A program made the translations under genes and the position numbers. A stretch of 64,000 nucleotides of DNA from Nocardioides anomalus (GTDB lineage Bacteria > Actinomycetota > Actinomycetes > Propionibacteriales > Nocardioidaceae): NCBI RefSeq assembly GCF_011046535.1, contig NZ_CP049257.1, positions 2,666,001 through 2,730,000 on the forward strand, given 5' to 3'. The notes beneath the pieces were generated by a model, which was not told the origin of the DNA, made no database searches, and was given only the letters and a program-made list of their open reading frames with translations. Shown here one piece after another: positions 15,876 through 24,277 of this stretch (position 1 is the first letter of the stretch; the number at the start of each line of letters is the position of its first letter).

Positions 15876-16736
15876 GTGCTCGCGAACTACCTGATCGGAC
15901 TGCGCGAGGGGCTCGAGTGCGCCCTGGTCGTGACGATCCTCGTCGCCTACCTGGTCAAGACGGGCCGGCGCGAGCTGCTCCCCCGGATCTGGAGCGGCGT
16001 GGCCGTCGCCGTCGCGATCAGCCTCGCCTTCGGGGCCGCCCTGACCTTCGGCCCCCGGGGGCTGACCTTCGAGGCCCAGGAGCTGATCGGCGGCGTCCTG
16101 TCCATCGTCGCGGTCGGGTTCGTCACGTGGATGATCTTCTGGATGGCGCGCGCCGCTCGAGGGCTCGGGGCCGACCTCCGCGGCAAGATCGACGACGCCG
16201 CCGGAGGGAGCGCCTGGTCGCTGGTGCTCGTGGGCGTCCTCGCGGTGGGCCGGGAGGGCCTCGAGACCGCGCTGTTCCTGTGGGCGGCCACCCAGGCGGG
16301 GACCAGGGAGGCGAGCGGCCTGGCGGCACCGACGTGGCAACCGCTCGTCGGAGCAGCGCTCGGCCTCGCCACGGCCGTGGTCCTCGGCTGGCTGCTCTAC
16401 CGGGGTGCGGTCCGCATCAACCTCAGCACGTTCTTCGCCTGGACCGGCGGGTTCCTGATCATCGTCGCGGCCGGCGTCTTGTCCTACGGCGTCCACGACC
16501 TCCAGGAGGGCGGGTTCCTCCCGGGGCTCACGAGCATGGCGTTCGACGTGTCGGACACCGTCGTTCCCGGCACCTGGTACGCCACGGTCCTCAAGGGCGT
16601 CCTGAACTTCTCCCCCGCCACGACCCGACTCGAGGCCGCCACCTGGATCCTGTACGCCGCGCCGGTGGTCGTGCTGTTCGTGCGGGGCGTCCGGCGCCGC
16701 CAGATCGCGGCGGCCCCCGCCGCCGCCGTGCGATGA
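15876..16736 (+). CDS. efeU: FTR1-family iron permease (EfeU-like)
   Basis: This 286-residue membrane protein with about seven hydrophobic segments carries two REGLE iron-binding motifs, in LREGLECALVVTIL (residues 8-21) and VGREGLETALFLW. FTR1/EfeU proteins carry ferric iron across the cytoplasmic membrane. GTG 15876 follows GGAAAGG with an eight-base gap; an upstream in-frame start near 15816 would translate through the iron box. The stop overlaps the next gene by ATGA. Iron repression through the box at 15840-15858 is likely. Confidence 0.93.
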   Translation: MLANYLIGLREGLECALVVTILVAYLVKTGRRELLPRIWSGVAVAVAISLAFGAALTFGPRGLTFEAQELIGGVLSIVAVGFVTWMIFWMARAARGLGADLRGKIDDAAGGSAWSLVLVGVLAVGREGLETALFLWAATQAGTREASGLAAPTWQPLVGAALGLATAVVLGWLLYRGAVRINLSTFFAWTGGFLIIVAAGVLSYGVHDLQEGGFLPGLTSMAFDVSDTVVPGTWYATVLKGVLNFSPATTRLEAATWILYAAPVVVLFVRGVRRRQIAAAPAAAVR

Positions 16737-17125
16737 GGTGGGTGGGCACGGCCGTCACCGTGGTCGGGCTGGTCCTCGCGGCCGGTGGCTGCACGCAGAG
16801 CGACCCGGGTCCGTCGGCCGGCGGCGCCGCCCCTCGTGCGGTCGCGGTGACCTCGACCGAGGACGGCTGCGACCTGTCCGCCGACAGCGCCCCGGCCGGG
16901 ACGCTCACCTTCACCGTCAGCAACGAGGGCGCCGAGGTCACCGAGTTCTACGTGCTGGACGAGACGGGGGGCCAGGTCCTGGGCGAGGTGGAGAACGTCG
17001 GCCCCGGTCTGTCCCGCGACCTCGTCGTCGCGCTCGAGGAGGGCACCTACACGGCGTCGTGCAAGCCGGGGATGGCGGGCGAGGGCGTCTCGTCGGTGTT
17101 CACCGTCGAGGCCGGGTCCGACTGA
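16733..17125 (+). CDS. EfeO-like cupredoxin-domain lipoprotein
   Basis: The 130-residue protein begins with a signal peptide and near-consensus lipobox (GLVLAAGGC), then a single cupredoxin-like domain: TSTEDGCDLSADSAPAGTLTFTVSN, VTEFYVLDETGGQVLG and TYTASCKPGMAGEG. This matches the N-terminal domain of EfeO; the M75 peptidase-like domain of full EfeO is absent. It probably binds iron or copper outside the membrane and hands iron to EfeU, with whose gene it overlaps (ATGA). No EfeB-type peroxidase gene is adjacent. Confidence 0.85.
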   Translation: MRWVGTAVTVVGLVLAAGGCTQSDPGPSAGGAAPRAVAVTSTEDGCDLSADSAPAGTLTFTVSNEGAEVTEFYVLDETGGQVLGEVENVGPGLSRDLVVALEEGTYTASCKPGMAGEGVSSVFTVEAGSD

Positions 17126-17162
17126 GCCCGGCGACCGCCGAGGACCGCGGGTCGGAGTCCCG

Positions 17163-18515
17163 TCACGGCTGCGCGGCGTCCGTGCCCACGGGCGGGGCGA
17201 CGGGGAGCCGCACCACGAAGCGGGCGCCGGCGGTGGCAGCGGGCCCCACCGTCACCGTGCCGCCGTGGTCGGACACGACCTGGCGGACGATCGCCAGCCC
17301 CAAGCCCGTGCCCCCAGCCGCTCTGCTCCGGCTGTCGTCGAGGCGCACGAACCGCTCGAAGATGCGGTCGCGGTCGGCCGGGGGTACGCCGGGTCCGTCG
17401 TCCACCACCTCGACCACCACCTCCGCCCCCTGGCGGTGGGCCGCCACCACAACGCCGGCCGTGGCGAAGCGCTCGGCGTTGTCCAGGAGGTTCCGGACGA
17501 CGGCTCGCAGCAGGGCCGGGTCGCCCACGACCCGGAGCCCCGGCTCGACGTCGGTCTCGAACGGGACGGTGCGGGCGCGCCGGGCCTCGCTGGTGACGAG
17601 GCGGCTGAGGTCGACGGGCCCGTGGTCCCTGGGCCGACTCGCGTCTCCTCGCGCGAGGAGCAGGAGGTCGTCGATGAGGGCGGCGAGGCGCGCGGTCTCC
17701 TCCAGCACCTCCGTCGAGAGCCCGGCCGGCCCGCCGGGGTGGGCGGCCACCCGGTCGGACTCGAGGAGGGCACGGATCGTGGCGACGGGGCTGCGCAGCT
17801 CGTGCGAGGCGTCGGCCACGAACCGGCGCCGGCTGCGGGTCGAGTCCTCGACGCGGTCGAGCAGCTCGTTCAGGGTCGAGGCCAGTCGGGCCACCTCGTC
17901 CCCTCCGACGGGAACGGGCAGCCGCGCGCCGAGGTCGTCGGCGGACAGCGACGCGGCCCGGCGGCGCATCGCCTCGACGGGCGACAGCGCCCTCCCGGTC
18001 GCCAGCCACACCAACCCGGCCGCGGTGACCAGCACCAGCAGGCCACCAACCAGGAGGATGCCGGTCGTCGACGCGGTCGCCGCGTCGACCGACTCCAGAC
18101 TCCGCGCCACCACGACGTACGTCGAGCCCCGGCCCGCGCGGAGAGCGACCGCTGCGTACCGGTCCGGCTCCCCTCCGACCCCGCCCGAGATCACCCGGTG
18201 CACGGGTTCCGCGCCCGTCGGCGCCGGCAGCAGCGGCTCGGCACCGGCCTCCGACGTCGCGACCAGGACCTCACCCGTCGTCGAGGAGATGATCTGGACG
18301 ACCTCCTCCGTACCGGCCAGGTCCGCCGGGGCTCCCTGGTCGGGCAGGTCGGCGGCCAGGGTGCGGGCGCGATCCTCGGTGAGGGACGCGACACCGGTGG
18401 TCACGTCCTCGCGCTGGATCCAGACGCCGCCGACCCCGGCCGCGGCGAGCACGGGGGCCAGCACCACGGTCGCAGCCGCGGTCGCCCGGGCTCGCACCGA
18501 CCAGCCCCTCCGCAC
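17163..18515 (-). CDS. sensor histidine kinase (two-component system 1)
   Basis: The 450-residue membrane kinase has a first membrane helix at about residues 10-32, an extracytoplasmic sensor of roughly 110 residues, a second helix (GILLVGGLLVLVTAAGLVWL) and a HAMP linker. The HisKA box is RRFVADASHELRSPVATIRAL, and the ATPase has LLDNAERF, VDDGPGVPPADRDRIFERF and GGTGLGLAIVRQV. The signal is unknown. The GTG start at 18515 lies three bases after the stop of the response regulator. It sits opposite the iron permease pair, but no shared site links the two. Confidence 0.94.
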   Translation of the reverse strand: MRRGWSVRARATAAATVVLAPVLAAAGVGGVWIQREDVTTGVASLTEDRARTLAADLPDQGAPADLAGTEEVVQIISSTTGEVLVATSEAGAEPLLPAPTGAEPVHRVISGGVGGEPDRYAAVALRAGRGSTYVVVARSLESVDAATASTTGILLVGGLLVLVTAAGLVWLATGRALSPVEAMRRRAASLSADDLGARLPVPVGGDEVARLASTLNELLDRVEDSTRSRRRFVADASHELRSPVATIRALLESDRVAAHPGGPAGLSTEVLEETARLAALIDDLLLLARGDASRPRDHGPVDLSRLVTSEARRARTVPFETDVEPGLRVVGDPALLRAVVRNLLDNAERFATAGVVVAAHRQGAEVVVEVVDDGPGVPPADRDRIFERFVRLDDSRSRAAGGTGLGLAIVRQVVSDHGGTVTVGPAATAGARFVVRLPVAPPVGTDAAQP

Positions 18516-18518
18516 CCC

Positions 18519-19205
18519 TCAGCCCCCGTCCGCCGCGAGCCGGTAGCCGGCTCCGCGGACGGTCTGGATCGCGGTGCGGTCGAAGGGCACGTCGACCTTG
18601 CGGCGCAGGTAGCCGATGTAGACCTCGACCGCGTTCTCGCCCGCGTCGGTCCCGTCGTGCTGGGAGTCCCAGACGTTCTGGAGGATGTCGAGCTTCGAGA
18701 CGACCATCCCGCGGTGGCGCATGAGGTGGTGGAGCAGCCCGTACTCGCGCGGGGTGAGCTCGATGGGCACGCTGCCGCGACGGACCTCGCGGGTCGCGGG
18801 GTCGAGGGTGAGGTCTCCCGCCGTGAGGGTGGCCGGCCGGGGCACACCGCCGCGTCGGATGAGAGCTCGCAGCCTGGCCACGAGCAGGGGGAACGAGAAC
18901 GGCTTGACCAGGTAGTCGTCCGCGCCGAGGTCGAAGGCGTCGAGCTGGTCGTACTCCCCGTCCTTGGCGCTGAGCACGAGCACCGGCGTCCACCGACCGG
19001 CCGCCCGCATCTCACGGCACACGTCGTAGCCGTTCATCCCCGGCAGCATGATGTCGAGGACCACCGCGTCGTAGTCACCCGTCAGCGCGTGGTCGAGCCC
19101 AGCGCGGCCGTCACCGACCACGTCGGTCAGCATCCCCTCGGCTTCCAGCCCCCGCTTGACCGCCTGCGCCATCGCCTCGACGTCCTCCACCAGCAGCACC
19201 CGCAT
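18519..19205 (-). CDS. OmpR-family response regulator (two-component system 1)
   Basis: This 228-residue regulator has a receiver with the phosphorylated aspartate in YDAVVLDIMLPGMNGYDV, conserved LSAKDG and KPFSFPLL, and a winged-helix DNA-binding domain (ELTPREYGLLHHLMRHRGMVVSK, ENAVEVYIGYLRRKV, IQTVRGAGYRLA). It is the first gene of an operon with the kinase downstream. The divergent region to 19316 contains the direct repeat CTCAGCCGG-TCTCAGCGGG, a candidate binding site that differs from the CAGG box of the neighbouring regulon. Confidence 0.94.
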   Translation of the reverse strand: MRVLLVEDVEAMAQAVKRGLEAEGMLTDVVGDGRAGLDHALTGDYDAVVLDIMLPGMNGYDVCREMRAAGRWTPVLVLSAKDGEYDQLDAFDLGADDYLVKPFSFPLLVARLRALIRRGGVPRPATLTAGDLTLDPATREVRRGSVPIELTPREYGLLHHLMRHRGMVVSKLDILQNVWDSQHDGTDAGENAVEVYIGYLRRKVDVPFDRTAIQTVRGAGYRLAADGG

Positions 19206-19315
19206 CAGGACGTCGCCCCCGAGTCACGCCTGTGAGTGCTCTCAGCCGGTCTCAGCGGGACCACAGCCTTCTCGCGTCACCGTGGACACGTTCCACCACC
19301 ACCACAGGAGGTTCC

Positions 19316-19666
19316 ATGAAGCTCAACGTGACCAGCCGGTTGCGCCGCAACGCGGCCGTGATCGCGGCTGCCTCGATCGTCGGAGCGCTCGGGATCGGCG
19401 GCGTGGTCAGTGCCCACGCCGACGGCGGCTCGAGCGGACGCCACGGGTCGAGCCAGACGACGGAGAAGTCCGACGGCGACGGCGAGGTCCCCGACGCGCA
19501 GGAGAACGAGTCGAACGAGGCCAACGAGGGGGCCGAGGACCCCGGCGACGACCAGGCCGACGGCGAGACCAACGACGACGCGACCGACACCGGACCCGAC
19601 GCGAACCCGAACGAGCCGGGCCACCAGGACGCTTCGGACACGGAGGGGTCGGAAGGCTCGCAGTAG
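19316..19666 (+). CDS. secreted, Asp/Glu-rich hypothetical protein
   Basis: The 116-residue protein begins with a clear signal peptide (MKLNVTSRLRRNAAVIAAAS, then a hydrophobic core ending VVSAHADG). The mature part is nearly all acidic and small polar residues, without cysteines or a fold I recognise. Such a chain could bind cations or act as a flexible envelope protein; no function is claimed. ATG 19316 follows AGGAGG. It is divergent from response regulator 1 and probably one of its targets. Confidence 0.7.
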   Translation: MKLNVTSRLRRNAAVIAAASIVGALGIGGVVSAHADGGSSGRHGSSQTTEKSDGDGEVPDAQENESNEANEGAEDPGDDQADGETNDDATDTGPDANPNEPGHQDASDTEGSEGSQ

Positions 19667-19676
19667 CCCCTCCCAC

Positions 19677-20336
19677 TCAAGGCTTCGGCGCCCCGGACAG
19701 CTCGCTGGCCGGGGCGTCGTCGTCCTGCGGCACCTGCGTCCGCCGGGCCCGGAGCACCGAGGCGGCAGCGGGGACCAGGGAGAGCGCGACGACCGCCAGG
19801 GTCATGACCTCCACGTGCGCGGCCACGAACGGGACCCCGCCGAGCAGGTGGCCAGCGGTGAGCATGCCGACTCCCCACAGCGCCGCACCGAGGGCGTTGT
19901 ACGCCGTGAAGCGGCGGTACGGCATGGCCCCGACCCCCGCGACGGTGGGGGTGAAGGTCCGCACGATGGGCACGAACCGGGCCAGCACCACCGCCTTGGG
20001 TCCGTGGCGCAGGAAGAAGTCGTGCGCCCGGAGGGCGTGCCGGCGCGAGAAGAGCCGGGAGTCCGGTCGAGCGAACAGACGGGGGCCGGCCGTGCGGCCG
20101 ATGAGGTAGCCGACCTGGTCCCCGGCGAAGGCCGCCACCACCACGCCGAGCGCGACCAGCGCGAACGGCAGGTGCAGGACGCCTCCGGCGAGCAGCACGC
20201 CGGCGGTGAAGAGCAGCGAGTCCCCGGGCAGGAAGAAGCCGGCCAGGAGCCCGGTCTCGGCGAAGACGATCACCACGATCACGAGGAGGCTGAGAGGGCC
20301 ACCCAGCCCGCTGAGGGTGCCCGAGACGTCGATCAT
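19677..20336 (-). CDS. DedA/SNARE-associated (VTT) family membrane protein
   Basis: This 219-residue polytopic protein has the DedA signature: FAETGLLAGFFLPGDSLLFTAG, AGDQVGYLIGRTAG, HGPKAVVLARFVPIVRTFTPTVAGVGAMPYRRF, then YNALGAALWGVG. DedA proteins are now linked to recycling of polyprenyl phosphate across the membrane and to resistance to cationic antibiotics. The start at ATG 20336 is seven bases after the -10 box of regulon promoter 2. The protein fits the regulon's theme of carrier-lipid turnover. Confidence 0.93.
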   Translation of the reverse strand: MIDVSGTLSGLGGPLSLLVIVVIVFAETGLLAGFFLPGDSLLFTAGVLLAGGVLHLPFALVALGVVVAAFAGDQVGYLIGRTAGPRLFARPDSRLFSRRHALRAHDFFLRHGPKAVVLARFVPIVRTFTPTVAGVGAMPYRRFTAYNALGAALWGVGMLTAGHLLGGVPFVAAHVEVMTLAVVALSLVPAAASVLRARRTQVPQDDDAPASELSGAPKP

Positions 20337-20343
20337 GCTGGCG

Positions 20344-20376
20344 ACGCTAGGAGTCGAGACCTGCCGCTCACCTGAC
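20344..20376 (-). promoter_or_regulatory. regulon promoter 2 (CAGG direct repeat + -10) for dedA
   Basis: Minus strand: GTCAGGTGAGCGGCAGGT (20376-20359), -10 TAGCGT (20349-20344), seven bases to ATG 20336. The repeat overlaps the last codons of the upstream GT39 gene, so the element is conserved inside coding sequence. Confidence 0.8.
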
Positions 20377-21798
20377 TGCGTGGAGCCGCCAGACGACGTA
20401 GGACCCGATGGTGGTGGCCGGCGCGTAGCGGGTGTCCAGCACGGTCTGCGCGGTGGAGGCGTCCACACCCCAGGTCGCCAGCGAGGTTCCGTCGACGACC
20501 ACCCACGTCGGCGCCCGACGACCATCGAGCACGTGGGTGAGCTCGGTCAGGCGCGGGTCGCGCACACGCACGGGCAGGCTCCACAGCTCCTCGTAGGGGC
20601 TGCGCAGCCCCGAGTCGTAGACGATGTCGGGGTGGCCGAAGCCGACCACGACCGTGTCGCGGGGCCGGCTGTGGTCCCGCAGGTACGTCGCGACCGCGAG
20701 GTCGGTGGAGTACGTCGGCTCGGTGGCCGCGAAGGTGACGGTGGCCACGGAAGCGGACGCGACCGCGAGCGCGACCGCGACCGCGGTGGTGCGGCGCAGG
20801 TCCGGGGGACGCTGCGCAGCAGCCGCGGCCAGGAGCACGAGCCCAGGCACCAGGCCGATGAGGTAGTGCAGCCAGTAGCTGCCACCCCCGGCGATGCCGA
20901 TCAGCTCCCACCCGATCAGGACGGCCGCCGGGACGCGGAGGTCCGGCCGCCCGGCGGCTTCCGGAGGCCGCCGCACACGGAGGGCCAGCACGACCAGGAC
21001 CAGCGGGGCTCCGCTCAGCGCGGCCGCCCCGAGGAGCTCGCGGAACCGTCCGGAGGTGGCGCCGTTGGCGGAACGGCGGATGACCGCGTCCGCCTGGGTC
21101 CGGAAGGTGACGACGGCGTCCCACAGCCGGACCGGCTCGGTGCCGCGGACTTCGGCCCAGAGCAGGCACGCCACGAGAGCGGCCGCCGCGCCCAGCACCA
21201 CACCCGCCACGAGCGCACCCGCCCGGCGGCCCTGCCGTGCCCACAGCGCCTGGACGGCCAGGGCCGCGGCCACGACGAACACGTCGACGACGTTCTGCTT
21301 GACCAGTGCGGCGGCGGCTGCGGTCACGCCCGCTACCGCACCCCAGCCCAGGGCGGACGCTCCCGTGGCGGTCCATGACCGCACGAGCGCGACGAGCCCG
21401 CTCAGGACCAGCGGCACGGCGAGCAGCTCGCCGTTGACCATCGTCGTCCCGAACAGCGGTGTGGACAGGAATGCGGCAGCGACGACAGCGGGCGTGAGCG
21501 AGCGGCGCGGCGCGGCCCTGCGGCCGAGCAGGTCGGCCAGCAGGACCGAGGCGACGACAGCGAGCACGCCGATCAGCCGGAGCGCGACTGCTCCTCCGAG
21601 GTGAGCGGCGAGGTCGAAGACGGTGAGCAGCAGGGGTGGCCGATCGACCCAGTACGGGCCGTAGAGGGACCGGCCCGGGTGCCACTGAGAGGCGACGAGC
21701 AGGAAGCCGCCCTCGTCGGGGCTGAGCGGCTTGGTGACGAACGGCAGCCAGGCGAGGGCGGCCGCCGCCGCGGCGAGCCAGGACAGGCGCGCGGTCAC
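20368..21798 (-). CDS. GT39-like membrane glycosyltransferase
   Basis: This 476-residue polytopic protein begins with a hydrophobic helix followed by the acidic loop PLSPDEGGFLLVASQWHPG, then YWVDRPPLLLTVFD. This is the ArnT/PMT-like layout in which an acidic pair at the first external loop binds the metal and lipid-phosphate donor. About ten membrane helices precede a soluble C-terminal tail of about 110 residues. It should move a sugar from polyprenyl phosphate to an external acceptor. GTG 21798 gives a GTGA overlap with the deacetylase gene. Third gene of the operon from 23473. Confidence 0.85.
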   Translation of the reverse strand: MTARLSWLAAAAAALAWLPFVTKPLSPDEGGFLLVASQWHPGRSLYGPYWVDRPPLLLTVFDLAAHLGGAVALRLIGVLAVVASVLLADLLGRRAAPRRSLTPAVVAAAFLSTPLFGTTMVNGELLAVPLVLSGLVALVRSWTATGASALGWGAVAGVTAAAAALVKQNVVDVFVVAAALAVQALWARQGRRAGALVAGVVLGAAAALVACLLWAEVRGTEPVRLWDAVVTFRTQADAVIRRSANGATSGRFRELLGAAALSGAPLVLVVLALRVRRPPEAAGRPDLRVPAAVLIGWELIGIAGGGSYWLHYLIGLVPGLVLLAAAAAQRPPDLRRTTAVAVALAVASASVATVTFAATEPTYSTDLAVATYLRDHSRPRDTVVVGFGHPDIVYDSGLRSPYEELWSLPVRVRDPRLTELTHVLDGRRAPTWVVVDGTSLATWGVDASTAQTVLDTRYAPATTIGSYVVWRLHAVR

Positions 21799-22406
21799 GA
21801 CCAGTGCTCGGCGAGTGGACCGACGCGGAGACCGGACGCGAGCCAGTGGGGCAGCAGCCGTTCGGTGGCGCCCAGGGTGGCCCGCCACGAGCCGGGTGCC
21901 GACGTGCGGTCGGAGTCGTGCAGCAGGACGCAGCCGCCGGGCCGCAGCTGCGCGGTCACCAGCCGGGTGACCGACGCCGCGGTGGCGCGGCGCTCCCAGT
22001 CCCGGCCCCAGGCCGACCAGCGCACCGTCTGCAGCCCGGCCCTGCTGGCCGCCCAGCGCGAGCCGGTCGTCACGCCGTACGGCGGGCGGTACCACCTCAC
22101 GGCGTGGCCGGTCGCGTCCTCGACGAGGTCGCGGGTGCGCACCAGTCCGTCGCGCAGCGCGACCGGCCCGTGGAGGGCGGCCGGGCGGTGGTCCCACCCG
22201 TGGACACCGATCTCGTGACCGGTCGCCGCCATGTCCCTCAGGAGCGTCAGGTCACCCAGGTGCCGGCCGAGCACGAAGAAGGTCGCGCGCACGGCGTACC
22301 GGTCGAGCAGGGCCAGGAACGCCGGCGTCGACCTCGGGTCGGGTCCGTCGTCGTAGGTCAGCGCGACGTGCGCGAGCTCCGAGACGCCCGAGAGTCGGCC
22401 GGTCAT
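21795..22406 (-). CDS. NodB-type polysaccharide deacetylase without signal peptide
   Basis: This 203-residue NodB-fold enzyme has motif 1 TYDDGPDP, motif 2 HGWDH (HxxxH metal ligands), motif 3 RWYRPPYG and the later LLHDSD. It removes N- or O-acyl groups from sugars. Unusually it begins directly in the catalytic domain (MTGRLSGVSELAHVALTYDD) with no signal peptide or membrane anchor, so it may act inside the cell on lipid-linked sugars, as ArnD does in Gram-negatives. The ATG at 22406 overlaps the preceding stop (ATGA). It sits between an MGDG-like glycosyltransferase and a GT39 enzyme. Confidence 0.88.
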   Translation of the reverse strand: MTGRLSGVSELAHVALTYDDGPDPRSTPAFLALLDRYAVRATFFVLGRHLGDLTLLRDMAATGHEIGVHGWDHRPAALHGPVALRDGLVRTRDLVEDATGHAVRWYRPPYGVTTGSRWAASRAGLQTVRWSAWGRDWERRATAASVTRLVTAQLRPGGCVLLHDSDRTSAPGSWRATLGATERLLPHWLASGLRVGPLAEHWS

Positions 22407-23473
22407 GCCGCCACCAGGGCCGGGGTAGGCGCGACCAGGGCGTGGCGCTCGAGGGTCTCCAGCACGTCGGGCGCGCCGGCCGGCAGCCCGGACGGCGCCG
22501 ATCGGAGGAGTGCGCGGGCCACCACCCCCGGGAGGTCGGCAGGGTCCGAGGCCCACGGCACCAGCCCGGCACGGTGCAGGACCTCCGCGTTGGTCGTGCC
22601 GTGACCCGGGATCGGCCGGTAGGTGATCGTCGGGGTGCCCGCGGCCAGCGCCTCGAGCGACGTCATGCCGCCGGCGTTCTGCACCACGCACGACGCAGCG
22701 GCGACGAGAGCGGCCATGTCGTCGCGCCACCCCAGGGCGACGATGCCCGGCACGTCCCGGAGCTGCGCACGGAGCCGGTCGTTGCTGCCGCAGGCGACGA
22801 CGGGTGTGACCAGCCCGGTGGCCAGCAGGTCCTCCGCGGTCTGGTGGAGGTCTCCGACGCCGCAGGAGCCGCCGACGACCAGGGCAGCCGGGCGGTCGAC
22901 CGGCCAGGGGGCGAGCCAGTCGAGAGGGCTCGGGACGCCGACTGCGGCCACGACCGGCCGGACGACGGCCGTCCGGCCGCCCAGGGCGCGGGCCTGACCG
23001 GCGGTCAGTTCGTGGATGGCCAGGTGCAGGTCCACCGCTCCGTGCACCCAGAGCCGGTGCACCGAGGCGTCGGTGAGGTAGGTGACGACCGGGACGTCGA
23101 GCGCACCTCGCGCCCGGGCCTCCCCGAGAGCCTGGCTCGCGAACGGGTGGGTCGAGACCACCAGCGTCGCGTCGGCGACCTGCGCGGCCAGCCCACGGCC
23201 GAGCAGCCCCAGCAGACAGCGGACCAGGCGGAGCGGCCACCCGTCGCGCTGCAGGAAGCGCAGGGTGGAGCCCCAGCTGCCCGGCAGGAGCCGCAGCTGG
23301 ATGAAGTAGAGCCAGCGCAGCAGCGCGCCGATCCGCCACGGCAGCTCCTCGGCCACGTCGAGACGGCGTACGCGGTGACCGGCTGAGCGCAACCGCTGGG
23401 TCAGGGCGTCGGCGGCAGCGTCGTGGCCGGCCCCGTAGCTGCCCGACACGACGAAGACCCCTCCGGTGTTCAC
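22403..23473 (-). CDS. MGDG-synthase / UgtP-like glycosyltransferase
   Basis: The 356-residue GT28-type enzyme starts VNTGGVFVVSGSYGAGHDAA, matching the SxGxGHxxAA motif of diacylglycerol and MurG-like glycosyltransferases. It ends in a nucleotide-sugar-binding domain with VVACGSNDRLRAQL, LGWRDDMAALVAAA, QNAGGMTSLEALAAGTP and GHGTTNAEVL. The acceptor is probably a lipid at the inner membrane face. GTG 23473 is chosen because the -10 box of regulon promoter 3 ends seven bases before it; a GTG at 23506 would lie upstream of the inferred transcript start. First gene of a three-gene operon. Confidence 0.87.
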   Translation of the reverse strand: MNTGGVFVVSGSYGAGHDAAADALTQRLRSAGHRVRRLDVAEELPWRIGALLRWLYFIQLRLLPGSWGSTLRFLQRDGWPLRLVRCLLGLLGRGLAAQVADATLVVSTHPFASQALGEARARGALDVPVVTYLTDASVHRLWVHGAVDLHLAIHELTAGQARALGGRTAVVRPVVAAVGVPSPLDWLAPWPVDRPAALVVGGSCGVGDLHQTAEDLLATGLVTPVVACGSNDRLRAQLRDVPGIVALGWRDDMAALVAAASCVVQNAGGMTSLEALAAGTPTITYRPIPGHGTTNAEVLHRAGLVPWASDPADLPGVVARALLRSAPSGLPAGAPDVLETLERHALVAPTPALVAA

Positions 23474-23480
23474 GCTCTGC

Positions 23481-23513
23481 AGGATCCGGCGGCCCACCTG
23501 CACCACACCTGAC
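23481..23513 (-). promoter_or_regulatory. regulon promoter 3 for the glycosyltransferase-deacetylase-GT39 operon
   Basis: Minus strand: GTCAGGTGTGGTGCAGGTG (from 23513), -10 GATCCT (23486-23481), seven bases to GTG 23473. It lies back-to-back with promoter 4. Confidence 0.8.
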
Positions 23514-23541
23514 CACGAGGCAGACTCGGGGACGGGCTCCA

Positions 23542-23574
23542 GTCAGGTTGCTGACAGGTTCGGCGCGGCACCGT
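23542..23574 (+). promoter_or_regulatory. regulon promoter 4 for the response regulator / kinase operon
   Basis: Plus strand: GTCAGGTTGCTGACAGGTT (23542-23560), -10 CACCGT (23569-23574). Transcription would begin near 23580, leaving a leader of about 30 bases with GAGGG before ATG 23612. A site at the regulator's own promoter suggests autoregulation. Confidence 0.8.
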
Positions 23575-23611
23575 GACGGTGACGACCCGCTCGACCGGAA
23601 CGAGGGACGAC

Positions 23612-24277
23612 ATGGCACGTGTGGGACTGTGCGAGGACGAGTTCGCCATCCGCCGCGTGGTGAACGACGCGATGCGGATCGCGGGCCACGAGGTGGTCAA
23701 CGCCCACGACGGCGGCGAGGCGCTCCGGCTCTTCACCGACGACGACGCCCTCGACGTGATCATCCTGGACATCGGGCTGCCCGACGCCGACGGCCGCGAC
23801 GTCTGCCAGGCGCTCCGGTCGGCCGGGCAGCCCGCCCCGGTGCTGTTCCTGACCGCCCTCGGCGCCGTGCACGAGCGGCTCGCCGGCTTCAGCGCCGGGG
23901 CGGACGACTACCTGTCCAAGCCCTTCGACGTGCTGGAGCTCATCGCCCGCGTCGAGGCCCTGGCGAAGCGGGGCCGACTCGTCGTCGCCGAGGCGCCGAC
24001 CGATCTCGTCCTCGATCCCGCGCGGCACTCGGTCGCCTGCAACCACAAGGAGTCGCTGCTCACCCCCACCGAGTTCCGGATGCTCGCCGCGATCACCTCG
24101 CGCCCCGGCGAGGTCGTACGACGACGGGCGGTGGTCGCGGCGGCTTGGCCCAACGGCGGCATGGTCAGCGACAACACCGTCGACTCCTACATCCGTCGGA
24201 TCCGCGTCAAGCTGCGCGAGGTCGACTCGCCGCTGGAGCTCGCCACGGTGCGTGGAGTGGGCTACACACTGCGGTGA
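23612..24277 (+). CDS. OmpR-family response regulator, candidate master of the CAGG regulon
   Basis: This 221-residue regulator has a receiver with the phospho-acceptor Asp in VIILDIGLPDADGRDV, LFLTALGAVHERLAGF and KPFDVLEL. Its winged helix has LTPTEFRMLAAITSRPGEVV, SDNTVDSYIRRIRVKLREV and ATVRGVGYTLR. OmpR-family proteins bind direct repeats spaced 10-11 bases, exactly the architecture found at its own promoter and ten others here. ATG 23612 follows GAGGG with a six-base gap; GTG 23573 lies inside the -10 box and was rejected. It overlaps the kinase by TGATG. Its role as regulator of the set is inferred. Confidence 0.93.
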   Translation: MARVGLCEDEFAIRRVVNDAMRIAGHEVVNAHDGGEALRLFTDDDALDVIILDIGLPDADGRDVCQALRSAGQPAPVLFLTALGAVHERLAGFSAGADDYLSKPFDVLELIARVEALAKRGRLVVAEAPTDLVLDPARHSVACNHKESLLTPTEFRMLAAITSRPGEVVRRRAVVAAAWPNGGMVSDNTVDSYIRRIRVKLREVDSPLELATVRGVGYTLR

